NCBI GenBank assembly: GCA_937917475.1
Contig: CALDNF010000172.1
Span: 1 to 5,368, forward strand
Direction of reading: 5' to 3'
Source of the DNA: an uncultured Faecalibacterium sp.
GTDB taxonomy: Bacteria; Bacillota; Clostridia; Oscillospirales; Ruminococcaceae
Length of the DNA stretch: 5,368 nucleotides
The position numbers and the translations under genes were made by a program. The notes beneath the pieces were generated by a model, which did no database searches, was not told the DNA's origin, and saw only the letters and a list, made by a program, of their open reading frames with translations. Positions 1 to 5,149 of the stretch are shown here, piece by piece; within the stretch, counting starts at the first letter, position 1, and each line of letters begins with the position of its first letter.

Positions 1-3
1 CAT
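1..3 (-). CDS. Start codon of a leftward gene that lies outside the window
   Basis: Only the ATG (reverse complement of 1-3) is inside the window, so the product cannot be named. The start is supported by a GGGAGG ribosome binding site at 16-11 on the minus strand, 7 bases before the ATG, and by an extended -10 promoter about 40 bases upstream. The gene is divergent from the nnrE remnant at 207. Confidence 0.5.
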
Positions 4-42
4 AACGGTACCTCCCAGTTTATCGCTTTGGATTCGTTGCGT

Positions 43-59
43 TCAGTATACCATGCTTT
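43..59. repeat. Promoter-like direct repeat, copy 1
   Basis: This 17-base stretch matches 616-632 at 16 of 17 positions, in the same orientation. It covers the -10 core of the leftward promoter. Similarity fades gradually beyond it (both flanks continue with a T-run, a C-rich stretch and an A-run), so it could be a duplicated promoter region or simply two promoters of one class. Confidence 0.6.
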
Positions 60-73
60 TCCCTTGCGAAAAA
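45..73 (-). promoter_or_regulatory. Leftward extended -10 promoter for the gene at the left edge
   Basis: On the minus strand a TATACT -10 (50-45) is preceded by TGG, giving a textbook extended -10 (TGnTATACT). The -35 position with a 17-base spacer reads TTTTTC (73-68), which is weak but tolerable with an extended -10. T-rich DNA lies just upstream (minus-strand sense, 74-92) and could act as an UP element. The ribosome binding site and ATG of the edge gene follow in the right order. Confidence 0.65.
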
Positions 74-154
74 GATAGCAAAAAAGCAAAAATGTCCTCA
101 GATGGCTTGTTACAGCTCTCCGGGGGCAGATTCTATGCACCGATATCTTTCATC

Positions 155-183
155 TTGTTCCAAACAGTCCCATCCATTATAAT
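155..183 (+). promoter_or_regulatory. Sigma-70 type promoter of the nnrE remnant
   Basis: TTGTTC (155-160) is separated by exactly 17 bases from a perfect TATAAT (178-183). Transcription should begin near 190, just before the AGAAGG ribosome binding site (194-199) of the ORF at 207. The promoter appears undamaged although the gene it serves is broken. Confidence 0.75.
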
Positions 184-206
184 AGAGCTGGAAAGAAGGT
201 GCCAAC

Positions 207-398
207 ATGAAACATCGCATTGTGACGGCTGCGCAGATGAAGGAAATTGAACGAGCCGAGGGTGCTGCCCATGCGGATCTGACCGTAACCTTCGACAGCT
301 ATAAACCTTTGCATATGGCAGAATCTTCTGCGCCGCTGTGCGGAAAAATCGTCTGCGCCGACATTGGCATCCAGGATGAATGGCACCCGGAGTTTTGA
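207..398 (+). pseudogene. nnrE: Internally deleted NAD(P)H-hydrate epimerase (YjeF_N / NnrE) remnant
   Basis: The intact enzyme epimerises damaged, hydrated NAD(P)H so that the partner dehydratase NnrD can repair it. Residues 1-20 (VTAAQMKEIERA) read as the usual opening of a YjeF_N domain. From about residue 22 the text (HADLTVTFDSYKP, then CGKIVCADIGI near 46-56) reads as the last strands of the same domain, where the family normally has a TVTF..KP segment and a final DIGIP-like strand. The middle ~150 residues, including the MENAG, GNNGGDG and GTG-type cofactor and catalytic segments, are missing, and no NnrD kinase-like domain follows. The ORF is 63 codons against roughly 210 or more for the single domain and about 500 for the bifunctional protein. 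Promoter, ribosome binding site (AAGG at 196-199, 7 bases before ATG) and reading frame are intact, so a short peptide may still be made. Family assignment is from motif memory. Catalytic function is very unlikely. Confidence 0.7.
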
Positions 399-617
399 CG
401 AGGGCTTGCCGCTGCGGAAAATCGCCTTGCCTGCAAGCAAACAGCTGCGTCATTCGGTGCACCCTACTTTATGAAAACAACTTCTGAATCAGCTCGACCG
501 GTGGTGTTTCAGCAGCCTTCGAACCATTCAAATAAGCAACCCTTGCCTTACAATTTTCCTTGCGAAGCATTTTATCAGTTTCTTTGCCTCTCCATAAATT
601 TCGATTTTTCCGCCCTC
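399..617. other. Gene-poor interval after the nnrE remnant
   Basis: No convincing protein-coding gene is visible on the plus strand here. The right half (about 470-610) is more AT-rich than the operon. A reading frame open from 471 on the plus strand has no ribosome binding site and runs across the promoter-like repeat and the terminator, so it is not called. The only candidate is a 33-codon minus-strand ORF listed separately. The interval may be decayed remains of whatever once followed nnrE. Confidence 0.5.
469..570 (-). CDS. Possible 33-residue leftward small ORF, unknown function
   Basis: The frame opens at ATG 570-568 and ends at TAA 471-469. The peptide is basic at its start (MLRKENCKARV) and ends in ETPPVELIQKLFS, a plausible soluble tail with no membrane segment. 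It lies about 40 bases downstream of the leftward extended -10 box at 618-623. Against it, the best purine-rich site (GGAGAGG, 593-587) is 16 bases from the ATG, too far for normal initiation, and no family is recognised. It may instead be part of a non-coding or repeated segment. Confidence 0.25.
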   Translation of the reverse strand: MLRKENCKARVAYLNGSKAAETPPVELIQKLFS

Positions 618-632
618 AGTATACCACGCTTT
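616..632. repeat. Promoter-like direct repeat, copy 2
   Basis: This is the second copy of the 17-base stretch at 43-59, with one mismatch (C for T at 627). It lies 573 bases to the right in the same orientation. Confidence 0.6.
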
Positions 633-646
633 CTCCCCGCAGAAAA
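618..646 (-). promoter_or_regulatory. Second leftward extended -10 promoter-like site
   Basis: The minus strand carries TGG followed by TATACT (623-618), the same extended -10 as at 50-45. A TTTTCT hexamer sits at the -35 position (646-641, 17-base spacer). A transcript would start near 611 and run left over the 33-codon ORF and antisense to the nnrE remnant. Whether it is active, or what it serves, is not shown by the sequence. Confidence 0.45.
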
Positions 647-660
647 GCTCCTGCACGCAA

Positions 661-699
661 AACCCCCGGCGGCTTTCAAGGCACGCCGGGGTTCTTTTT
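661..699 (+). terminator. Rho-independent terminator
   Basis: A GC-rich left arm (661-671, AACCCCCGGCG) pairs with a right arm (684-693, CGCCGGGGTT) with one bulged C and a 12-base loop. The run TTTTT at 695-699 follows. It would stop rightward transcription from the nnrE-remnant promoter and insulate the operon promoter at 760. Read leftward, the stem is followed by only four T residues, so leftward termination would be weaker. Confidence 0.85.
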
Positions 700-747
700 G
701 TCATTCTGCTGCAAAACATCTGCACTTTCTCGGCAGAACGCAGAAAA

Positions 748-781
748 TGCGGAAACCACTTGATTTGGCTCGGTTTCCGCA
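748..781. promoter_or_regulatory. Inverted repeat 1 of the operator array
   Basis: A perfect 10-base inverted repeat, TGCGGAAACC (748-757) and GGTTTCCGCA (772-781), is separated by 14 bases that contain the -35 hexamer. Its core is GGAAAC-N16-GTTTCC, the same core and gap as inverted repeat 2. It is probably a binding site for the TetR-family protein encoded downstream; that link is inference from position. Confidence 0.7.
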
Positions 782-788
782 CTAGAAT
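760..788 (+). promoter_or_regulatory. Promoter of the tetR-GH2-GPH-GH36 operon
   Basis: TTGATT (760-765) and TAGAAT (783-788) are separated by 17 bases, a good sigma-70 type match. The predicted start of transcription is near 795, leaving a leader of about 37 bases before the regulator's ATG at 832. The -35 lies in the loop of inverted repeat 1 and the -10 lies in the centre of the inner palindrome, so a bound repressor would block polymerase. No other promoter is apparent at the gene junctions of the operon. Confidence 0.75.
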
Positions 789-795
789 GGAAACC
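772..795. promoter_or_regulatory. Inner palindrome centred on the -10 element
   Basis: GGTTTCC (772-778) and GGAAACC (789-795) form a 7-base inverted repeat with a 10-base gap that contains the -10 hexamer. It shares one arm with each of the two outer inverted repeats. At 24 bases overall, it is within the size range of TetR-family operators, making it a strong candidate for the primary autorepression site. Confidence 0.65.
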
Positions 796-818
796 AGAAA
801 GACAAATACAGTTTCCAT
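787..818. promoter_or_regulatory. Inverted repeat 2 of the operator array
   Basis: ATGGAAAC (787-794) and GTTTCCAT (811-818) form a perfect 8-base inverted repeat separated by 16 bases. It repeats the GGAAAC-N16-GTTTCC layout of inverted repeat 1 exactly 38 bases downstream, ending just before the ribosome binding site of the regulator. Confidence 0.7.
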
Positions 819-819
819 A

Positions 820-825
820 GGGAGG
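820..825 (+). promoter_or_regulatory. Ribosome binding site that fixes the TetR start
   Basis: GGGAGG sits 6 bases before the ATG at 832. This decides against the upstream in-frame ATG at 760, which falls inside the -35 element, before the predicted transcription start. Confidence 0.85.
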
Positions 826-831
826 ACGCTC

Positions 832-1395
832 ATGCAGGAAAAGCTCGATGCGCTGGTGCGCACGCAGGCGATGCAGTTGTTCCGTCAACAAGGGCTGCAT
901 TTCACCATGCAACAGCTGGCAGAGCCGCTGCACATCAGCAAAAAGACGATCTATACGGTTTATCCGTCCAAGGAGGTGCTTCTGCTTGCCATGGTGGATC
1001 ATGCCTTTGAGAACATTCACCGATGCAAACAGGAAATCCTGAATAGTGATGGCACACTGGAAGAAAAACTCCGGGCAGTCATCATTGCCATGCCGGAGGA
1101 ATATACCGCATTGGACTTGCGGCAAATGAGGGAATTGGACGAAAAATACCCGGCAGTGGCGGCACAGGTGCGCAGCCATCTGGAGAGCGGATGGGAACCT
1201 ACCATGAATCTGCTGGAACAGGCTATGCGGGAGGGTGTGATCCGCCCGGTATCTTTGCAAGTGCTGCGGCAGATGATCACCGCGTCCATTGAAAACTTTC
1301 TAGCGGATCGCAGTCTTGCCGACAGTGGGGTGAGCTATTCTACGGTGCTGGAAGAGATGATCTCGATTTTATTGGAAGGGGTGCTGCCGCGATGA
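832..1395 (+). CDS. TetR/AcrR-family transcriptional regulator
   Basis: This is a 187-residue DNA-binding repressor candidate, normal length for the family. The N-terminal helix-turn-helix spans about residues 8-52: a first helix (LVRTQAMQLFRQQG), then TMQQLAEPLHISKKTIYTVYPSKEVLL, matching the family pattern of 'LA...ISK.T.Y..F.SKE.L' with Y44 in place of the common F. Residues 55-187 are a mostly helical, variable ligand-binding and dimerisation domain that does not reveal the ligand. The start at 832 is chosen for its GGGAGG site. The stop overlaps the GH2 start codon by 4 bases (ATGA), so the two are probably translationally coupled. Being first in the operon behind an array of inverted repeats, it most likely represses its own operon and responds to the imported sugar or a metabolite (inference). 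TetR proteins more often control efflux or lipid genes, so a sugar role is somewhat unusual. Confidence 0.9.
   Translation: MQEKLDALVRTQAMQLFRQQGLHFTMQQLAEPLHISKKTIYTVYPSKEVLLLAMVDHAFENIHRCKQEILNSDGTLEEKLRAVIIAMPEEYTALDLRQMRELDEKYPAVAAQVRSHLESGWEPTMNLLEQAMREGVIRPVSLQVLRQMITASIENFLADRSLADSGVSYSTVLEEMISILLEGVLPR
1374..1381 (+). promoter_or_regulatory. Ribosome binding site of the GH2 gene, inside tetR
   Basis: GGAAGGGG ends 10 bases before the GH2 ATG at 1392. It lies in the last codons of tetR, which supports reinitiation or coupling across the ATGA overlap. Confidence 0.6.
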
Positions 1396-3773
1396 AATAC
1401 AGTTTCTGCGATGACTGGGAGTTTACACGACACTGGACAAAGGCCTTTGGCAAGGGGCTGCCTGTACCAAAACAGGAAGTCGTCCGCTTGCCCCATACCT
1501 GCCGGGAGGTGCCGCTACACTATGCCTCTCCTGCCGATTACGAGATGGTCTGCGGCTACCGCAAGCGGTTCCGAGTGCCGCCGGTACAGGCTGCGCCCCG
1601 GCTGTTTGTCCGGTTCGATGGAGCCGCTCATCAGGCGGTGGTGTGGGTCAACGGCAAGGTTGCCGGGCAGCACCGGGGCGGCTATACGGGCTTTGCAGTG
1701 GAGATCACCGACCTTGTGGATCGGGAGGGTGAAAACCTGCTGACCGTGCAGTTGGATACCCGGGAAGACCCGACCATTCCGCCCTTTGGTTTTGTCATTG
1801 ATTACCTGACCTACGGTGGGCTGTACCGAGAGGTCTGGCTGGAAGCTACGGCAGAAAGCCGCCTGACCGACCTATTCATCTACACGCCCACCCTGCATGA
1901 GGCGGTGGTGCAGTGGACCGCAGAGCTTACATCCGCAGCCGTGGCGGTCCGCATCCGGCTGGAGACCGCAGACGGAACCCTGCTGGCAGAGCAGACCGCA
2001 CAGGCAGCAGAAACCGGAAAGATGCAGCTTTCCGTCCCGGACGCACAGCCGTGGGATACAGAGCATCCGGTTTTGCATCATGCCATGGCAGAACTTTTGA
2101 ACGCAGCCGGACAGCCCATCGACCGCAGACAGGTGACGTTTGGCTTCCGCACGGCGGAGTTCCGGGCGGATGGCTTCTACCTCAACGGCAAAAAGACCTT
2201 TCTGCGGGGTCTGAACCGACACCAAAGCTACCCTTACATCGGCTATGCCGCACCGGAAAGCCTGCAGCGGGAGGATGCCCGTATTTTGCAGGAGGAGCTG
2301 CACTGTACCGCCGTGCGCACCAGTCACTACCCCCAAAGCCAATATTTTCTGGACGAGTGCGACCGGCGAGGTCTGCTGGTGTTCACTGAATTGCCGGGCT
2401 GGCAGCACATCGGTGACGACAACTGGAAGGATGCCGCCTGCGAGATGCTGCGGGAGATGCTCCTGCAAAACCGCAGCCACCCCAGCATCATCCTGTGGGG
2501 CGTTCGCATCAATGAAAGCGTGGACGATGATGCCTTCTACACCCGCACCAACCAAATTGCCCACCAGCTGGACCCAAGCCGTGCTACCTCCGGTGTGCGG
2601 TATCTGGAAAAGAGCCATCTGCTGGAAGATGTCTATGCCTACAACGATTTCTCCCACAATGGTGTAACGCCCGGCGCCAAAAAGAAAAAAGACGTCACGC
2701 CGGATATGGGCAAAGCCCTGCTCATCTCGGAGTGCAACGGCCACATGTACCCCACCAAAGCCTTCGATGATGGGCCCCACCGGCAGGAACACGCCCTGCG
2801 GCACGTCCGGGTACAGAATGCCGCCTATGCCAGCAGTGAGCACGCCGGGTGCTTTGGCTGGTGTATGTTCGACTACCAGACCCACAAGGATTTCGGCTCC
2901 GGGGACCGCATCTGCTATCATGGCGTACTGGACAGCTTCCGCAACCCGAAGCTGGCGGCAGCGGTCTATGCCAGTCAGGGGGATACTGACCCGGTACTGG
3001 AGATCAGTTCTTCCATGGACATTGGCGACAGCCCCGCTGGGCAGCTGGGAGAGGTTTATGCCTTCAGCAATGCGGAACAGGTCAAGCTGTACAAAAACGA
3101 CGTGTTCGTGACTGATCTGCACCGCAGCGAGTGGACAGCTCTGCCGCATCCACCGTTTGTGGTGGACGACACCATTGGCGAACTGCTGGAAACGCAGGAC
3201 CATTTTTCGCAGTCCAAAGCGGCGATATTGCGGGACTGTCTGCTGGCAGCCGGAAGGTATGGCTTGGCCGGGTTGCCGCTTTCCTACAAACTCAAACTGG
3301 GCTGGTGTATGCTGCGCTACAAAATGAGCTTTGCAGATGGCGTGGCGCTTTACGGTAAATATGTGGGCAACTGGGGCGGCGAAGCCACTCGCTGGCGGTT
3401 CGATGCCGTGCAAGACGGCACCGTGGTGCGCAGCGTGACCCTCTGCCCCAGTGCAAAGCTGCATCTGGAAGTCCGGGTCAGCCGGACGACCCTCCGGGAA
3501 AAAGATACTTACGATATGGCGGCTGTCCGGGTGCGGATTCTGGATGAAAACGGAAATCCGGCGGTGTATGCGCAGCTGCCGGTGCAGTTTGCCATGGAAG
3601 GAGACGCTGCCCTTGTCGGTCCGCAGACGGCGGTGGCCGAAGGCGGCATGACCGGAACCTATCTGCGTACAACGGGAACAGCTGGTGAAGCGGTGCTGAC
3701 GATCTCTGCACCGCAGACAGAACCCGTCATGGTACACTTCACAGTGGAAAAGGAGGATGCTGTATGGAACTGA
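1392..3773 (+). CDS. Glycoside hydrolase family 2 enzyme, beta-galactosidase-like
   Basis: This 793-residue retaining glycosidase hydrolyses a terminal sugar from an oligosaccharide. Domains in order: N-terminal jelly-roll sugar-binding domain (about 1-155, with VVWVNGKVAGQHRGGYTGF near 83-101 and DYLTYGGLYREVWL near 137-150), immunoglobulin-like domain (about 156-253), TIM-barrel catalytic domain (about 254-530), then C-terminal beta domains (about 531-793). Catalytic-domain signatures are LRGLNRHQSYP (271-281), VRTSHYP (308-314), FLDECDRRGLLVFTELPGW (319-337), the acid/base pair N374-E375 in WGVRINES, and the nucleophile E447 in LLISECNG. There is no signal peptide, so it acts in the cytoplasm. 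The NxK motif that marks beta-glucuronidases is absent from its expected place (around RICYHG, 506-511), arguing against that activity. The C-terminal half holds a helix-rich stretch (about 592-660) that I do not recognise. Beta-galactosidase is the default guess; related substrates cannot be excluded. Its last 10 bases overlap the transporter gene. Confidence 0.88.
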   Translation: MKYSFCDDWEFTRHWTKAFGKGLPVPKQEVVRLPHTCREVPLHYASPADYEMVCGYRKRFRVPPVQAAPRLFVRFDGAAHQAVVWVNGKVAGQHRGGYTGFAVEITDLVDREGENLLTVQLDTREDPTIPPFGFVIDYLTYGGLYREVWLEATAESRLTDLFIYTPTLHEAVVQWTAELTSAAVAVRIRLETADGTLLAEQTAQAAETGKMQLSVPDAQPWDTEHPVLHHAMAELLNAAGQPIDRRQVTFGFRTAEFRADGFYLNGKKTFLRGLNRHQSYPYIGYAAPESLQREDARILQEELHCTAVRTSHYPQSQYFLDECDRRGLLVFTELPGWQHIGDDNWKDAACEMLREMLLQNRSHPSIILWGVRINESVDDDAFYTRTNQIAHQLDPSRATSGVRYLEKSHLLEDVYAYNDFSHNGVTPGAKKKKDVTPDMGKALLISECNGHMYPTKAFDDGPHRQEHALRHVRVQNAAYASSEHAGCFGWCMFDYQTHKDFGSGDRICYHGVLDSFRNPKLAAAVYASQGDTDPVLEISSSMDIGDSPAGQLGEVYAFSNAEQVKLYKNDVFVTDLHRSEWTALPHPPFVVDDTIGELLETQDHFSQSKAAILRDCLLAAGRYGLAGLPLSYKLKLGWCMLRYKMSFADGVALYGKYVGNWGGEATRWRFDAVQDGTVVRSVTLCPSAKLHLEVRVSRTTLREKDTYDMAAVRVRILDENGNPAVYAQLPVQFAMEGDAALVGPQTAVAEGGMTGTYLRTTGTAGEAVLTISAPQTEPVMVHFTVEKEDAVWN
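3751..3756 (+). promoter_or_regulatory. Ribosome binding site of the transporter gene, inside GH2
   Basis: AGGAGG sits 7 bases before the ATG at 3764 and fixes that start. It is the strongest internal site in the operon, suggesting the transporter is translated efficiently in its own right. Confidence 0.8.
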
Positions 3774-5149
3774 CTCTGAAACAGAAATCCGCATTTGGCA
3801 TTGGTGCTGTGGGCAAGGACATGGTGTATGCCCTGTCAGCGTCTTACGTCATGTATTACTATCAGGATGTACTGGGGCTTTCGGCAAGCTTTGTGGGACT
3901 GGTGCTCATGGCAGCCCGGTTCTTTGATGCCTTCAACGACCCCTTTATGGGCGTTCTGGTGGCAAAGACCCGCACTCGCTGGGGACGTTTCCGGCCATGG
4001 ATTTGTTCCGGCACACTGCTCAACGCACTGGTGCTCTACGCCCTGTTTGCGGCCCCGGTGATGGGCGAAGCGGCACTGATGGTCTACTTCAGCGTGGTGT
4101 ACATCCTGTGGGGCGTCACCTATACCATGATGGATATTCCATACTGGTCTATGATCCCCGCCGTGACCCGCACCCCAAAAGACAGGGAGAATCTCTCCAT
4201 GGTGGGCCGCACCTGTGCGGGCGTTGGTTCAGCCCTCATCGCCATGTTCACCATGCTGTTGGTTGGCATTCTTGGCGGCGACAGCGAGCGGACTGGCTTC
4301 CGCTGGGTGGCATTGATCGTGGCGGTGATTTTTGCAGTGACCGAGCTGGTGTGCTGCATTTCCATGAGAGAAATGACTCCCAGCGAGATGAAGACCGCCA
4401 CCGTAAAAGAAATGTTCACCGCACTGTTCAATAACGATCAGGCCATGGTGGTGGTCGGCAGCATCGTACTCATCAACTCGGCACTGTACCTGACCTCCAA
4501 CTTCATCATCTATTTCTTCAAATACGATTTTGGCGGCGAAGGCTGGAAGGCAACCTACACGCTGTTCTCTACCGTAGGCGGTGCGGCTCAGATCTTGGGG
4601 ATGATGGTGCTTTATCCGCTTCTGCGCAAAAAATTCAGCAGCATACAGGTGTTCCATCTCAGCCTTGTGCTGGCACTGTGCGGCTATGGCGCACTGCTGG
4701 CGTTCTGTCTGACCGGCCTGTCCCACAGCCTGGCATTGCTGTGCATTCCGGGCGTGGTGGTGTTTGCCTGCAACGGTATGCTGAGCGTGCTGACGACCCT
4801 GTTCCTTTCTAACAGCGTGGATTACGGCCAGCTCAAGACCGGTCGTCGGGAGGAGAGCGTCATCTTCTCCATGCAGACCTTCGTGGTCAAGGCGGCTTCC
4901 GGCGTGGCGGTATTCCTGACCGGTATCGGACTGGATCTCATCGGACTTGTGGGAAATACGGACGAGACTGGTCCTGTGGCCACGCAGAGCGCAGGCACCC
5001 TGTTGGGCTTGCGCCTGATGATGACCATTCTGCCCATGCTGGTGCTGGCTGGTGCGCTGGTGCTGTTCCAGCGCAAGTTCATCCTGACCGATGAACGCGC
5101 TGCCGAGATCAGTGCGCAGCTCCACGGGGAGGAAATGCACCATGAATAA
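3764..5149 (+). CDS. GPH-family sugar:cation symporter (MelB-like, MFS_2)
   Basis: This is a 461-residue inner-membrane transporter that would bring a glycoside into the cell with Na+ or H+. It is typical in length for the glycoside-pentoside-hexuronide family and shows about 12 hydrophobic segments (for example near 81-98, 105-121, 151-171, 179-199, 229-250, 297-315, 322-340, 374-394 and 416-435). The family signatures are clear: GAVGKDMVYA at 14-23, ARFFDAFNDPFMG at 51-63, TRWGRFRPW at 71-79 and MDIPYWSMIP at 123-132. The acidic residues known in E. coli MelB for cation and sugar binding have direct equivalents at D19, D55, D59 and D124, and K376 lies where MelB has K377. It overlaps GH2 by 10 bases and the alpha-galactosidase by 8. 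With two cytoplasmic hydrolases alongside, an intact galactoside is the likely cargo, though the exact sugar and coupling ion are unknown. Confidence 0.92.
   Translation: MELTLKQKSAFGIGAVGKDMVYALSASYVMYYYQDVLGLSASFVGLVLMAARFFDAFNDPFMGVLVAKTRTRWGRFRPWICSGTLLNALVLYALFAAPVMGEAALMVYFSVVYILWGVTYTMMDIPYWSMIPAVTRTPKDRENLSMVGRTCAGVGSALIAMFTMLLVGILGGDSERTGFRWVALIVAVIFAVTELVCCISMREMTPSEMKTATVKEMFTALFNNDQAMVVVGSIVLINSALYLTSNFIIYFFKYDFGGEGWKATYTLFSTVGGAAQILGMMVLYPLLRKKFSSIQVFHLSLVLALCGYGALLAFCLTGLSHSLALLCIPGVVVFACNGMLSVLTTLFLSNSVDYGQLKTGRREESVIFSMQTFVVKAASGVAVFLTGIGLDLIGLVGNTDETGPVATQSAGTLLGLRLMMTILPMLVLAGALVLFQRKFILTDERAAEISAQLHGEEMHHE
5126..5132 (+). promoter_or_regulatory. Ribosome binding site of the GH36-like gene, inside the transporter
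   Basis: GGGGAGG ends 9 bases before the ATG at 5142, placing the start within the last codons of the transporter gene. Confidence 0.75.

Noticed and set aside
661..699. Palindromic extragenic repeat or IS end
   Set aside because: The stem with adjoining TTTTT is fully explained as an intrinsic terminator; no transposase or target-site duplication is visible nearby.
471..785. Plus-strand 104-codon reading frame
   Set aside because: There is no ribosome binding site, it runs through the terminator at 661-699 and into the operon operator, and its text resembles no protein family.
748..818. RNA attenuator with alternative hairpins in the leader
   Set aside because: The transcript should begin near 795, so most of the arms would not be in the RNA, and no stem is followed by a T-run. 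A DNA operator explains the symmetry better.
760..831. Longer TetR start at the ATG at 760
   Set aside because: It overlaps the -35 element and the operator array, precedes the predicted transcription start, and lacks a ribosome binding site; the ATG at 832 has GGGAGG at 6 bases.
1392..3773. Beta-glucuronidase identity for the GH2 enzyme
   Set aside because: The NxK carboxylate-recognition motif is not at its expected place; the NPK at 518-520 aligns better with the RKPK segment just after it in E. coli GUS.
1872..3794. Long minus-strand reading frame (640 codons) opposite the GH2 gene
   Set aside because: It is the shadow of a GC-rich real gene: the plus strand shows clear GH2 motifs, while the minus-strand text has no recognisable domain.
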